Shown one piece after another: positions 1-9,379 of a stretch of DNA of 30,276 nt; the first letter of the stretch is position 1; the number at the start of each line of letters is the position of its first letter. This stretch comes from a virus: the IMG/VR virus record IMGVR_UViG_3300029319_000116, positions 13,188 to 43,463 of that record, one strand, 5' to 3'. Both the position numbers and the translations under genes were made by a program. The notes beneath the pieces are model-generated. The model saw nothing but the letters and a program-made list of their open reading frames with translations. It was not told the DNA's origin and did not search any database.

Positions 1-52
1 TTTTTGGTTCTGCCGTTTTATTAGCCCAAAATTTTGCTCCGTAATCAACCAT
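1..52 (-). CDS. 19: Probable tail tube protein (gp19-like), 5' end only
   Basis: Only the first 17 codons are in the window, reading MVDYGAKFWANKTAEPK; the gene continues past the left edge. An AAAGGA ribosome binding site lies about 10 bases before the ATG. In T4-type phages the tail tube gene directly follows the sheath gene, which is the case here, and I recall that related marine phages have similar N-termini containing NKTAEP. The assignment rests mainly on synteny. A copy of the intergenic ACTATTTA motif sits 21 bases before the start. Confidence 0.55.
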   Translation of the reverse strand, partial: MVDYGAKFWANKTAEPK

Positions 53-73
53 AGTGTTATATTCCTTTTAATA

Positions 74-81
74 TAAATAGT
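74..81 (-). promoter_or_regulatory. ACTATTTA motif before the tail tube gene
   Basis: Sense-strand ACTATTTA followed by TATT, in the 43-base gap between the sheath stop and the next start. It is one of seven intergenic copies in this window and a candidate late promoter element. The plus strand here also reads TATAAATA, the T4 late consensus, but pointing against the genes. Confidence 0.4.
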
Positions 82-95
82 GTTTTGATTTATTT

Positions 96-3000
96 TTAAT
101 CTTCAAATCCTGCACCAGAGTTTGTAATTACAAAATCTATCGCAAAGAATTCTACGGCTCTAGCTGGCTTTAAGAAAATCTTAGCATAAATTGTGTTTCT
201 GTCAATCATATCTGGAGTTGTTGTTGTCTCGTCCAAGATAACTCTAAAGTCTGTTAGTCCGAAGTTGTTCTTAATGTTTGTTAAGAAAGGACCGACTTGA
301 CCTGTAAATCTTGACCAAGTTTGCTCAACGTTTTGATCGAACAAGAGATTAGATGCGATTCTAGAGATTTCCTTTTTCACAAAGATCATCAACCTTCTAA
401 CATTGATTCGATCCAAAGCAGAAGGAGTAACTTGTAGTGTCTTCTGCCCGAAGATTACAATTCCTTCGTTCGGGAAAGATGCAATTGGATTGATGTTTCT
501 CTCGTACAAGAAGTCTCTCTCGGCGGAAGTCAATCTGCTTCTTACGTTTGTTACAGGGATTCCTGCTGCTCCATCGCTAAGTCCACCTCTGTTAAATCCA
601 GCAGGCGCAAACCATAGTGCAGCGTTGTTCTCAGAGAAGGACATTGCCCCAAGAGCAGCAACAGAAGGTGGTGCCCACAAGTTCTTACCGCTGATGGTGT
701 CGGAAATTCTGACCCAAGGGTAGTAGACCGCTCCGTAACTTGAGTTTAAGTTTCGGTCTTCAAGATTTTGCCCAACCTCTACAACGTGTTGTGAGACCCC
801 ACCGCGACCAGATCCGGGAGTAATTCTATCTTTTTCAGAATCTGAATTTTCCGAGGATGGTTTATAGCCACCTCTTGGATCGATAATAGCCAAAGAATCT
901 CCACGTTGTTCACAAGTGGTGAGTAAGTGAGTTGTAAGACCTTCGTTTACAATACCGGGAGCCACAAGAATGTTTCCTTCGATAAACTCTGGATCAGAGA
1001 ACATATCGATGGATTTCTTTACAGAGTAGAACATCGCGCTAGATGTTTCTGTGGATCCAGCAGACAATGCGTTTCTGTCATTAAACGGCTCTGCTTCTGT
1101 GATATCAAAACCATTGAATCCTCCGTAGAGTGGCGCAGTAAATCTGTCATATCCTCTATCAAGAATGTCCTTGTAGGATCCTGATCTAGCAGTAACAGAG
1201 TCACCATCTGCTCTAGAGCCTGAGCGATAGAACACGATGTTCTTGGTGCCTGATTTGAAAACCAAATCATCCAATGAGAAGTACCAAGATGTTTTAGCAA
1301 CATTCGCTGTAGGTGCTCCGGGATCTCCAGATGGAAGAGGGTATGATAAGTCGTATACACTCTCGTCAAATACCAGCGAACTTGCGGTTCGATTTGTGCT
1401 AAGTCCAAAGAATGCATCAGTTGGATCTCCTAAGTCTCCATCAGAAGAACTCAATCTCAACTGCATGCTTGGGAAGGTAACAGAGCCAGTGAATGCAATA
1501 TCTCCCTCTGCTCTTGCTTCGTATTGAAGTCTAACTCCAGTTGGAGCATCTCCAGACCCAGTTGCTGCGATAAACAAGCTGTCAGCTCCACCAGAACCTG
1601 TTCCTGCAAGAACTTCTGCTGTGGTTGTGATTCGACCGTTGACCTTGTTATCATCAGGATCAGAACCGCCAGCAAAAACGCCATTTGCACCGCCACCGCC
1701 GCCGAAGTTATAATTGTCAGCATTGCTGGTGATTGTTGTGTCACCAGCCACACCTGCAACGGCTTGTGTAAGCGTGAAAGTAAATGTGCCTGAGCTGGGC
1801 TCCGCAACGGCACTAACAGTGATTTTTCCAGCTAGGGCACTTGCCTCAATCATAGCTTTAAAATCAGCAAGACCGTGTGCAGTTCCAGTTTTGTTGAACG
1901 TGATTGGATCAGAACTAGAGTTGTTAGCTGCCGCAGCTTTAAACTGAACCGAGGTTCCGTCTGTTGATACCAGAGTAATTAGCTGATCTGTAGCTGGCTC
2001 TCCTACGGCTGTCAAAAGGCGGGTAGATCCAGCTCCACCAGATCCATCAATCACATTAACCATTGTGAAGTCAGTCAACTTAAGTGGACCTTCAACACCG
2101 AATGGAAGCAACTCTGGATCTGCTGTGCCTGCATCGATTGCGGATGCCATCTCCACCCTAATGATGGAAGAGCGGTTGTCATAGCTACCGTATTCGATTA
2201 GTCTTCTTTGATCAGAGTCCCATTCGTAATACTTGTCACCGATTTGCTTTGCGATGTAGTTTTCTGAGCTAGGATCTAGGGAGAGGTTTGCGTACTTCTC
2301 AACATATTGTCTAGCATTATCTGTATCTTTAATATCTCTAATACCCAACGAGAATGATCCGTAAGGAGTTGCGTCGTTTCTAGAGTATTTCAAATCTTCA
2401 ATTGTGATTTTGTAGTTTCTTTGTGAATCCTCGCCTTGAGAAATACTGTGTACCTTAAACAACCTTGTAACTGTACTCAAGTCTTCTGGGTTGAATTCAG
2501 GGCTGAGTGTGTTTGCACCGGGCTCTGTGGTGTTTCCTGCTGTGTTTCTCAAATCCTGCGAGAAAACCCAACCGGTTTTAGCGCCTTTGGCTGCAAATTT
2601 AAAATCTCCGCCGTTTGCAATTGTTCCGCCAGTCTTTCCAAGACCGAGGATAATCCCATACTGACCGCCCGAAGTAATCTTCTGTGCAACTTCAGATTCG
2701 AATGTCTGACCAAGGAAATACGTCTTTGCACTTGTATTGGCATCCACCAAGTTTGAATTGGTCAATGTTGGGTCAGTGTTGAAAACTTTTCTGATGTATG
2801 TCTTGGAACCTCTGCTAAAGTTGAAAGAGGTCTTTTCTTTTAAGACTGGGGATGTGTTGCTGCTTCCGTCAAAAATCTGCGCGTGGAACGTTCCATCTGA
2901 GGAGTATACCAAGGCGGAACTTTTCCCATAAATCATAGCTGGTGAGTCGCCAGAACCATCATCTGATCCGTTTCCTCCTCGGACAGATCCAGACAGGGTA

Positions 3001-3494
3001 ACGATACCTTCAGTGGTATAGAAAACAGCAGCCAATGTTCCGTCAACAACCTCTGGGCTAGCCGATGATGAATTGAAAAGGAATAGACCATAAGCGCCTC
3101 CCCCTGTACCTCCGCTTCGATCAGCAGATTTCCAACCAGCCAACGCAGTGTCAGATGAAGAGTCAGCGTCTGGAGATTGGTCTCCTAGAAGTCTAATGAA
3201 AGTGATTGGTGATGAATTTTTAAGCCAAGCCTGTGCAGCATAGGCAGCAAAAGTAGGAGCGCTAGGGATTCCAAATCTCCATTTATCTGAACCTTCTTGA
3301 CCTCCGACTGGATTCCCGAAGATTGTTACAAACTCTGAAAAAGAGTCAATTCTTACAGGTTGAAAGGCTGGTCCTTTGCGGGATCTACCAATGACAACTG
3401 GTCCAATAGCGATTGGAACTTTAGGCAGTTGTGAATTATCAATTTCCTCAATGAAAACGCCGGGGGAAACAAATTTAAAATCTTTTGCTGACAT
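96..3494 (-). CDS. 18: Tail sheath protein (gp18-like), enlarged
   Basis: Contractile tail sheath subunit, 1132 aa. The N-terminus (FVSPGVFIEEID, then VVIGRSRKGPA) and the C-terminus (RRLMIFVKKEISRIASNLLF, then WSRFTGQVGPFL) are typical of myovirus sheath proteins, whose C-terminal domain forms the inner contacts with the tube. T4 gp18 has 659 aa, so several hundred extra residues lie in the middle; they are rich in Gly, Ser, Thr and Asp and probably form surface-exposed domains. I chose the ATG at 3494 (MSAKDF) because AAGGAG lies 9 bases before it. A TTG two codons upstream is too close to that site. The gene follows gp15 and precedes the probable tube gene, as expected for a tail module. 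Confidence 0.95.
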   Translation of the reverse strand: MSAKDFKFVSPGVFIEEIDNSQLPKVPIAIGPVVIGRSRKGPAFQPVRIDSFSEFVTIFGNPVGGQEGSDKWRFGIPSAPTFAAYAAQAWLKNSSPITFIRLLGDQSPDADSSSDTALAGWKSADRSGGTGGGAYGLFLFNSSSASPEVVDGTLAAVFYTTEGIVTLSGSVRGGNGSDDGSGDSPAMIYGKSSALVYSSDGTFHAQIFDGSSNTSPVLKEKTSFNFSRGSKTYIRKVFNTDPTLTNSNLVDANTSAKTYFLGQTFESEVAQKITSGGQYGIILGLGKTGGTIANGGDFKFAAKGAKTGWVFSQDLRNTAGNTTEPGANTLSPEFNPEDLSTVTRLFKVHSISQGEDSQRNYKITIEDLKYSRNDATPYGSFSLGIRDIKDTDNARQYVEKYANLSLDPSSENYIAKQIGDKYYEWDSDQRRLIEYGSYDNRSSIIRVEMASAIDAGTADPELLPFGVEGPLKLTDFTMVNVIDGSGGAGSTRLLTAVGEPATDQLITLVSTDGTSVQFKAAAANNSSSDPITFNKTGTAHGLADFKAMIEASALAGKITVSAVAEPSSGTFTFTLTQAVAGVAGDTTITSNADNYNFGGGGGANGVFAGGSDPDDNKVNGRITTTAEVLAGTGSGGADSLFIAATGSGDAPTGVRLQYEARAEGDIAFTGSVTFPSMQLRLSSSDGDLGDPTDAFFGLSTNRTASSLVFDESVYDLSYPLPSGDPGAPTANVAKTSWYFSLDDLVFKSGTKNIVFYRSGSRADGDSVTARSGSYKDILDRGYDRFTAPLYGGFNGFDITEAEPFNDRNALSAGSTETSSAMFYSVKKSIDMFSDPEFIEGNILVAPGIVNEGLTTHLLTTCEQRGDSLAIIDPRGGYKPSSENSDSEKDRITPGSGRGGVSQHVVEVGQNLEDRNLNSSYGAVYYPWVRISDTISGKNLWAPPSVAALGAMSFSENNAALWFAPAGFNRGGLSDGAAGIPVTNVRSRLTSAERDFLYERNINPIASFPNEGIVIFGQKTLQVTPSALDRINVRRLMIFVKKEISRIASNLLFDQNVEQTWSRFTGQVGPFLTNIKNNFGLTDFRVILDETTTTPDMIDRNTIYAKIFLKPARAVEFFAIDFVITNSGAGFED

Positions 3495-3548
3495 TACCAA
3501 TATCTCCTTTAGGTCTATCTTTGCAGAAAGACGATATTATTTCTTAAA

Positions 3549-3556
3549 TAAATAGT
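3549..3556 (-). promoter_or_regulatory. ACTATTTA motif before the sheath gene
   Basis: Sense-strand GCACTATTTATTTAAG in the 86-base gap between the gp15 stop and the sheath ATG, 54 bases before the start. Nothing else stands out in this gap and I see no terminator hairpin. Candidate late promoter for the abundant sheath and tube. Confidence 0.4.
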
Positions 3557-3580
3557 GCTGGGTTCTATGAAAGTCCAAAA

Positions 3581-4525
3581 TTATTCTCTATACTTGCCGT
3601 CCACTCCAACATTTCTTTTACTAGCTTTATCAGATCCTCTCGTATCGAGCGGATCACCATATACAACATGCTCTCGGGGTATCCTTACTTGCACAGCATT
3701 TTCTCTTATGGAAATTTTAGGAGTATCTTGGTTGTTGCCTTCTCCTATTAAGTACCCAAGCACCTTAATTTGTATAGTGGTTTGGAACCTTCTCTCCTCG
3801 TTCTCCATAGAAGAAATATTGTTGTCTAATGAAAAGTCACTCTGCACAAATGCTTCATACCTGTGTCCATCTCGCTCAATCATAAAGCTGTTAATTGATC
3901 CCGGTCTTGTAATGAATGGCTGCAACAAGTCATTCATCTGCTGTTGATACTCCGTTCTCAACAATATGCTGTAGGTTATGTCCGTGTATACGATTGGTGG
4001 TATGGATATTGTTTCGTAAACTACCTTGTTTGTCTTTTGACGAACAAACTTTGGTGCTGACCCATCATTAATCCTTCTGTTGGCATCTGCGTTGGCAAAA
4101 TTTGAAGTTTTATCTTGTTTAATCCTTCTGGCAATTACAATTGCTCCACCCTTTTCTGGCTGGCTCTGGAATGGGTAAACGTGCCCATAGTAGGCACCCC
4201 TAGTTGTCAAGTCTTTTACAACTGAAGTCCTCTCTATTGTAATTGCTGGAAGGATTATAAGACCTTCATTATCTCTGTATTCCTTGTCATTTTTGATCTG
4301 GTAGGCTCTTTCGGCTGAAGCCCAGATAACTGGTACTTTTTCCTCGCCTTTGTTTGTATTTGTTCTTAGTGCTAGTTCGTCGTTGATGTAGTCGTAGATA
4401 GCATAGTCCACAGTCTCCAGAGTTGACGGAGCAAAGGTCATATCTTGGAATTCTTTGTTATCCTCTTGGGGAATTCCAGTATAATTCGTATTGCTTTTTT
4501 TGTCATTGCCTCTAAAAGTTGACAC
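3581..4525 (-). CDS. 15: Tail sheath stabiliser / tail completion protein (gp15-like)
   Basis: 314 aa; T4 gp15 has 272 aa. In T4, gp15 forms a hexameric ring that caps the finished tail and joins it to the head neck. Landmarks follow the T4 protein in order: PVIWASAERAYQ matches T4 PITYASKEHF, ILPAITIERT matches ILPRINLHLV, ITYSILLRTEYQQQMNDLLQ matches the YELSIFTRYEDDMFQIVEQ region, and RRFQTTIQIKVLGYLIGEG matches RRRIEWSLTFEVNGWM. The start is a GTG (MSTFRG) with TTAGGAG 8 bases upstream. The gene lies just after gp14, as in T4. The disordered C-terminal tail is charged. Confidence 0.88.
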   Translation of the reverse strand: MSTFRGNDKKSNTNYTGIPQEDNKEFQDMTFAPSTLETVDYAIYDYINDELALRTNTNKGEEKVPVIWASAERAYQIKNDKEYRDNEGLIILPAITIERTSVVKDLTTRGAYYGHVYPFQSQPEKGGAIVIARRIKQDKTSNFANADANRRINDGSAPKFVRQKTNKVVYETISIPPIVYTDITYSILLRTEYQQQMNDLLQPFITRPGSINSFMIERDGHRYEAFVQSDFSLDNNISSMENEERRFQTTIQIKVLGYLIGEGNNQDTPKISIRENAVQVRIPREHVVYGDPLDTRGSDKASKRNVGVDGKYRE

Positions 4526-4536
4526 TTTGCTCTCTC

Positions 4537-5025
4537 CTAATAAGCATCAAAGGAGCCTTTTCTTGCTCTTCTGCACGTTGCTGCGATTTCATATTTATAT
4601 TCCACTTGACCAAAAAGCTGTTTTGGCTCATTCAAGGTGACAATTTCATAATGGAACTTTCCATATAGAACAAAATCGCCCTCTCTAACATAGAGATTCT
4701 GGTCTTCGGTCAATCTTCTTTTGTGGAAGTATATGTTGATGTTCGATCTCTTGTCAACACCCAACGAACTATTTGTTGATTCTTGTCCTTCCCATCCGAT
4801 CAAAGCATACACTCTAATTGGAGGCAGAGATGTTTTGTTTATTGCTTCTCCGTAAAGCGGATGAAAGCTAGTTTTATCCTTACTTATCGGGTAATATAGG
4901 ACGGTTTGACCAATGACCCTTTCGATGACCTCATCATTGATCTGCTTGACTAAATTACGCTCTTTCTCCCCAGTAAATAATGGGGGTGGTGGAGCATCAG
5001 GTTGTGACCATTTGTTATCTGCCAT
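4537..5025 (-). CDS. 14: Neck protein (gp14-like)
   Basis: 162 aa, against 256 aa for T4 gp14, which together with gp13 forms the head completion (neck) complex that receives the tail. The segment VLYYPIS...PLYGEAINK resembles the T4 YYVPREY...FGEDL stretch, and REGDFVLYGKFHYEIVTLNE with the following QLFGQ resembles T4 EGDLIYFPMDNSLFEI...FYQLGQ. The protein is shorter than T4 gp14, mainly at the C-terminus. The ribosome binding site AGGATA overlaps the stop of gp13, so translation is probably coupled. Order 13-14-15 supports the call. Confidence 0.85.
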   Translation of the reverse strand: MADNKWSQPDAPPPPLFTGEKERNLVKQINDEVIERVIGQTVLYYPISKDKTSFHPLYGEAINKTSLPPIRVYALIGWEGQESTNSSLGVDKRSNINIYFHKRRLTEDQNLYVREGDFVLYGKFHYEIVTLNEPKQLFGQVEYKYEIAATCRRARKGSFDAY

Positions 5026-5030
5026 TTATG

Positions 5031-6332
5031 TTATCCTACAAATACAGAGGGTGGAATATTCTTCAAAACGTTTTGTGCTGAATCGCTCATACCGCTATCT
5101 GTTTCTGCTAATTTTGCATAAGTCAGTTCGTCAAGAACAGTCTTTAGTTCATCTCTTAGTGCCTGTTGTTCTGCTTTTGCTTCTGTTACAAGCGAGGGAC
5201 CATTTAAGGTTACATTCTCGTTAGGAATTGGTATGGTTGCAAACTTGCTTCGAACCAAGCCAAGCATCTCCTTGGACAATGCCAAAGCAAACCTTCTAAT
5301 CCACTGCTTACCAATTGAGTTAATGTTGTCATAAGCAATGTTCTCAAATGGAAGTGTGTTCATATTGTTGACACCTGTTCGTCCGTCTGAGTTGTTTCCT
5401 TGTCCCTCCCAAGGATCTTCCTCTAAACTAAACTCCACCCAATATTTATCTGGTCCGCCTTCAAATGGCTTTGGGAACAACCTTAGCATATTTGCTTTAA
5501 GCTCGTATGAAAAGTGAGAATTTCTAGTATAAATTGAATCCTCAAATGCCATCGCTTGAGACTTGTTTTGCCAAGTTGGTATTAACTCAAATGTAGAGTC
5601 GTCTGAATACTGCCCATAGTAAGACAGGTTTCCTACTGTGTTTAGACCCCCGTAGTAGCCAAAGAATCTCCACATTGCATTAGGAGTCTTGTAATAGACT
5701 TTTCTAACAGTTACCCTTTTGTCTCCTGCTGTTCCAAGTTTATTGTAAAAAGGGCTAGTTGAGTCTGTTAAGGAGGTGTTACTTATTATTTCTTGTAGAT
5801 CATAGTCCTGTTGACCGGCGACAGTATCCAAAGAAGCAGAGTAAATTGGTATCTCTCCGCCAAGCCCTGTCTCTGTTGAAACTGCATTACCAACCGTTTT
5901 TGCGTGTTGGAAATCAAACTTGGGATATCGCAATTCAATATTGGATCCGCTTAGAGCGTGGGAGCCGGACATTTGCCCGTCGCTGTCAAACGATCCTGTA
6001 GATGCGCCCAAGGTGCTGCCTAGAACATTCTTTGCCTGATGCACATTCACAAGGTATGAATATTCAAGACAAGCCTCTTCATAGGCAGAGTACACTTGAT
6101 ACTCAGTAATCTCAATATCTAATATAGCACCGCCGAGCTTTTGATATACATAAGCCACCTGATCTACAGCACCTGTCATAAATCCGGCAATTGCATGGTG
6201 CGAGGAAGCCCGAGCTGTATACACTCCGTATGGAAGTGGATTGTCTGAACTGTCAACATTGTCTAGGTTTCCAGTTGCAGGCAATCTAGAAACACTAGTA
6301 GTGCTTGATGGTGTTAGCGTTGGGTAAGCCAT
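5031..6332 (-). CDS. 13: Neck protein (gp13-like)
   Basis: 433 aa; T4 gp13 has 309 aa. Role by homology: head completion and neck assembly with gp14. The region around residues 45-100 (VYQKLGGAILDIEIT, YSAYEEACLEYSYLVN) and the C-terminal QWIRRFALALSKEMLGLVRS followed by GPSLVTEAKAEQQALRDEL have the pattern I associate with gp13 homologues of marine T4-like phages. The PPSVFVG C-terminus also fits. The ATG has AAGGAG 9 bases before it. The gene follows the major capsid terminator and has its own copy of a variant intergenic motif, so it may begin a transcription unit 13-14-15. Confidence 0.78.
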   Translation of the reverse strand: MAYPTLTPSSTTSVSRLPATGNLDNVDSSDNPLPYGVYTARASSHHAIAGFMTGAVDQVAYVYQKLGGAILDIEITEYQVYSAYEEACLEYSYLVNVHQAKNVLGSTLGASTGSFDSDGQMSGSHALSGSNIELRYPKFDFQHAKTVGNAVSTETGLGGEIPIYSASLDTVAGQQDYDLQEIISNTSLTDSTSPFYNKLGTAGDKRVTVRKVYYKTPNAMWRFFGYYGGLNTVGNLSYYGQYSDDSTFELIPTWQNKSQAMAFEDSIYTRNSHFSYELKANMLRLFPKPFEGGPDKYWVEFSLEEDPWEGQGNNSDGRTGVNNMNTLPFENIAYDNINSIGKQWIRRFALALSKEMLGLVRSKFATIPIPNENVTLNGPSLVTEAKAEQQALRDELKTVLDELTYAKLAETDSGMSDSAQNVLKNIPPSVFVG

Positions 6333-6365
6333 TCAATTTGTCTCCTTGGCACAATCGTATCATAG

Positions 6366-6373
6366 TAATTAGT
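6366..6373 (-). promoter_or_regulatory. Variant motif ACTAATTA before gp13
   Basis: The sense strand reads ACAACTAATTACTATGA, closely matching ACAACTATTTACTACGA before gp22. It lies just downstream of the gp23 terminator and 33 bases before the gp13 start, where a new promoter would be expected. Confidence 0.35.
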
Positions 6374-6403
6374 TGTAGATGTTAGATAAAGCAAATAGAA
6401 AAG

Positions 6404-6434
6404 AAAAAAGCCCCGCCAAATTAATGACGAGGCT
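6404..6434 (-). terminator. Intrinsic terminator after the major capsid gene
   Basis: On the sense strand AGCCUCGUC pairs with GGCGGGGCU (9 pairs, two or three of them G-U) around an 8-base loop and runs into six U. It starts 27 bases after the gp23 stop codon. Ending the very abundant capsid message here is typical of T4-like phages. Confidence 0.88.
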
Positions 6435-6460
6435 CTTTGTTTGTTTAGATCGTGCTAGGA

Positions 6461-8278
6461 TTATCCGAGCATGTCTTCACAGATAACAAGACCGTACATA
6501 TCAGGTCTTACCATTTCCTTGGCGTAGCGTGTCATAACACCCTTACGAGGTACGAAGTCCTCAACACCGAAGATGGTTGGAGTTACCTGAAGTGGTACAT
6601 ACGGAGCGTAAACATATCCGCTCTCAAGGAACGATCCACCTTTACGTCCAACAAGAACGAGATTACGTGGGAAGTAAGGATCCACATAAACGTCAAACTT
6701 CTTGCTCAAAGATCCAACATTGACTGCACCAACAGATCCGTTTGCATAATCGTTTCCGATGCTTGCGCGGAATCCAGCGGTGAACTCAAGAATGTTAGCA
6801 ACTTCTGGGGAACAAACAACGAAGTTAGCTCCACCACGAAGTGTCTTTCTGTGGATAGAAGCCGAAACATCATTAATAGTTTCCGCAAGAGTCTCATACC
6901 ATTCAGAAACAGTACCAGTGAAGTCAGCACCCAACAACGATTCGTTGTTTGCATTGCTGATTTGGCGACCGTTGTCTCTGTTTAAGAACTTACCCGGACG
7001 ACGTGACCAGTAAAGCTTGTCTGCTGTCGCGCCGTTAACGAGGTCTTCAAGAATCTCTCTGTCGATTTCAAGAGCAATCTGCTCAGAAAGAATGCTTGTA
7101 AGCTCAACTTCTGCATCAAGGTTGTGATAAGCGTTGAGATCTTGTCCCAATTCTGGAGTCCACTTAGCCTTGAGCTTCTTGGTCTTAGCAGTAACTGCAA
7201 TGGAATCAACTTTGATGTCGATCTCAGGAATCTGAGTTTCGTTTTCAAGCTGCCATTCTGTAGTACCTTTAACACCACCGAGAGCATCAGCAGTTGTGAA
7301 GTTATCAGTAACTGGGAAGTTAAGCAGGAAGGGATCAGTATCCCCGAAGAGTTGCTCGAAAGAGTTCTGCAAGTCGGCTGCTGCTTTTGCCTCAGTGTAG
7401 CCAGCTTGTCCAGCAGAGCCAGTAGTCACATAAACAACTCTGATCTTCAAATTAGTGTTTGCAGGGTCGTACTTGTCGCCACTAGAACCAGAGTGAATTG
7501 TAGTATGGCGGCGAAGCTGACGAGCGGTTTCTACAGCGGCGGCTCCCCTCTCAGTGAGTGGCGCAGAGCCCGAGAAAGCAACGAGGTTCAAAAGATCAGC
7601 CTGATTGTTTTGCAAATTGTTTTGATTCTTAAGGCTGAATGCAAGAACAGCGGAACCAGAAAGGTCTGGATCCCAGTTAACAAGCTCATCAATCTCGTAT
7701 GTTCCAGAACCAACAACACCAGCAACCACGTCATCATGCTCAACAATCCAGTTACCAGAACCAGTTGGGCTAGCATAGCCGTTGTTCAAGTTGTATGGAC
7801 CTTTGTCCGAGTTTGCTGGACCTACAGCACCAGCCAAGCTGGAATCATCAAGGTCAACTCCGTCTCTGATTCCCTTAGCGACTTTTCCGCCACCATAGAG
7901 AGAATCACCAACTTCATATCCAAGTCTACCAGCACCACCGTCTCCTACAGTAAAATCGAGGAAGAAGATGAGTCCTGATGGAAGGCTCATTGGCTGAACG
8001 CTTACGAGATCGTTAGCGATCAAATTACCGAATACACGGCGAACGATTGGAAATGCGACTGCTGAAAAGCCTTCAACATCTCCGGCAGCCATTGTGGATG
8101 CCTCACGGAGTAGTTCTTTTGCTTGGTTTTCAAGCAAACGAGCCATTCCGTCTTTTTTCTGGTCACTGTCAAGTCCCTCTAAAAGACCGGTCTTTTCCCA
8201 CTTGTTAAGTAGGGCTGCACCTTCTTTCTGGAGGTCACGATTAACAATGCCTTCTGTTAATTTATCTAAAACTGACAT
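6461..8278 (-). CDS. 23: Major capsid protein (gp23-like)
   Basis: 605 aa; T4 gp23 has 521 aa. Forms the hexamers of the head. Residues 62-105 (MAAGDVEGFSAVAFPIVRRV, then NLIANDLVSVQPM and SLPSGLIFFLDF) match the T4 segment around PAVMGMVRRAIPNLIAFDICGVQPM. A prohead protease site of the T4 type, LRE followed by A, lies at residues 57-60, close to the T4 cleavage position (after residue 65), so the first 59 residues are probably removed by gp21. The C-terminal third (VVCSPEVANILE, VYVDPYFPRNLVLVGRKG, GVMTRYAKEMVRPDMYGL) is also characteristic. Extra Gly/Asp/Ser-rich sequence around residues 115-300 explains the greater length. AAAGGAG precedes the ATG. Confidence 0.97.
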   Translation of the reverse strand: MSVLDKLTEGIVNRDLQKEGAALLNKWEKTGLLEGLDSDQKKDGMARLLENQAKELLREASTMAAGDVEGFSAVAFPIVRRVFGNLIANDLVSVQPMSLPSGLIFFLDFTVGDGGAGRLGYEVGDSLYGGGKVAKGIRDGVDLDDSSLAGAVGPANSDKGPYNLNNGYASPTGSGNWIVEHDDVVAGVVGSGTYEIDELVNWDPDLSGSAVLAFSLKNQNNLQNNQADLLNLVAFSGSAPLTERGAAAVETARQLRRHTTIHSGSSGDKYDPANTNLKIRVVYVTTGSAGQAGYTEAKAAADLQNSFEQLFGDTDPFLLNFPVTDNFTTADALGGVKGTTEWQLENETQIPEIDIKVDSIAVTAKTKKLKAKWTPELGQDLNAYHNLDAEVELTSILSEQIALEIDREILEDLVNGATADKLYWSRRPGKFLNRDNGRQISNANNESLLGADFTGTVSEWYETLAETINDVSASIHRKTLRGGANFVVCSPEVANILEFTAGFRASIGNDYANGSVGAVNVGSLSKKFDVYVDPYFPRNLVLVGRKGGSFLESGYVYAPYVPLQVTPTIFGVEDFVPRKGVMTRYAKEMVRPDMYGLVICEDMLG

Positions 8279-8299
8279 AGTTTTATTTCTCCTTTAAAG

Positions 8300-9331
8300 T
8301 TAGTTTAATCCAGCCAACCTACGCATTCTATTAATACGAGGATCTGCTGGGTTTTTAGCCTCTTTAGTTTGTGGTAACAAAGTAGATTTCCTACTGACCG
8401 CTTCGCTTAGTGTTTTCGGGGACTCTTTTTGAGTGCCACTCACCGTGCTTTGAAGGGTTTCAAAGATTACCTTAGCCTCTTCAACTGAGTTTGCATTTGA
8501 GATAGCTTCGACAAGTTTTGTTTTTTGTCGCCCATTCAACGAGTCGCTAGACAATGCTTCGTTAGTGTAAAGTAGCTTTGCGTTCTGAACGGAGGTTTCG
8601 TTCAAAGCGTCTTTTAACTTGAGAACAACGTCCTCAAAGTGTTTGGTTTTAGATTGAAAAGTTTGAAGCGCTTCTTGAAGCTCTTTCTTGTCTGCTTCAA
8701 GTGCTTGGACAGATTCTCTTAGTTTGCCTACTTCTTTAGCAACCTCGTCGGATGCTTCCTCTTCTTCATCAATATGTGCGTTGAGAGCTTCAGCCTCTTC
8801 GTAAGCCATATGCTTTTGTGTATCTGGCATTCCAAACCATCCAGATTTTTCTGGGCTGAAGTCAAGTGTGAGCTTTTCTGCTAGCTCTTCGATTTGTTTC
8901 TCGTCTAAATTAATTTCTTCGTCTTCAAATAAGCTGCTTAGATCAATCTCATCGGATTCTTTAAGTGCATCGTCGGTAGGTGCCTCTGGAGTTTCAAGCT
9001 CCTCTGCAAACTCGCCTCTATCTGTCATCTCTCCTGAGTCTGCCTCTTTAGCCATTTCTTGGTCCACAAGCTCCTCCAATTCTTCGAAATTCAATTCGAC
9101 GACTTGCTCTGGTCCTTCTTCAGGAGGGTTACTTACATCTGAAGATGCCATTGGAATATTGTCTGCCACTCCATCTGCTTCTTCTATAACCTCTTCTTGG
9201 TTAAGCATTGTATCAACTGCTTCTCTAATTTCCTGAGAATATTTCTCTATGATTGTTGACTCTGCGCTCTTAATAGCGGCTTCCTTAAGGGCTTTAGCAT
9301 CGACGATTGCTTGATCTAACATTGATGACAT
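8300..9331 (-). CDS. 22: Prohead core scaffold protein (gp22-like)
   Basis: 343 aa from the ATG at 9331 (MSSMLDQAIVDAK), chosen because TAGGAG lies 8 bases before it; a longer reading frame upstream lacks a ribosome binding site. The protein is very acidic and mostly helical, with a coiled coil near residues 195-245 (EVGKLRESVQALEADKKELQ). It ends in NRMRRLAGLN, a C-terminus typical of T4-family scaffolds. T4 gp22 (269 aa) forms the prohead core and is later degraded by gp21. The position immediately before gp23 agrees. Several (L/I)xE triplets are present that could be cut by the protease. Confidence 0.88.
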   Translation of the reverse strand: MSSMLDQAIVDAKALKEAAIKSAESTIIEKYSQEIREAVDTMLNQEEVIEEADGVADNIPMASSDVSNPPEEGPEQVVELNFEELEELVDQEMAKEADSGEMTDRGEFAEELETPEAPTDDALKESDEIDLSSLFEDEEINLDEKQIEELAEKLTLDFSPEKSGWFGMPDTQKHMAYEEAEALNAHIDEEEEASDEVAKEVGKLRESVQALEADKKELQEALQTFQSKTKHFEDVVLKLKDALNETSVQNAKLLYTNEALSSDSLNGRQKTKLVEAISNANSVEEAKVIFETLQSTVSGTQKESPKTLSEAVSRKSTLLPQTKEAKNPADPRINRMRRLAGLN

Positions 9332-9379
9332 TATATAATCTCCTAATATTTGGTCGCAAATAGACGTTTTGCGTCGTAG

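Noticed and set aside
72-79. TATAAATA on the plus strand here and at 12123-12130, exact matches to the T4 late promoter consensus
   Set aside because: They point against every gene in the window. The shared part of all seven copies is TAAATAGT/ACTATTTA, not TATAAATA, so I treat the sense-strand motif as the signal and leave the orientation open.
7124-7978. 284-codon open frame on the plus strand inside the major capsid gene
   Set aside because: Lies entirely antisense to gp23, has no ribosome binding site or recognisable domain, and its residue pattern is what the complement of a strongly coding gene gives.
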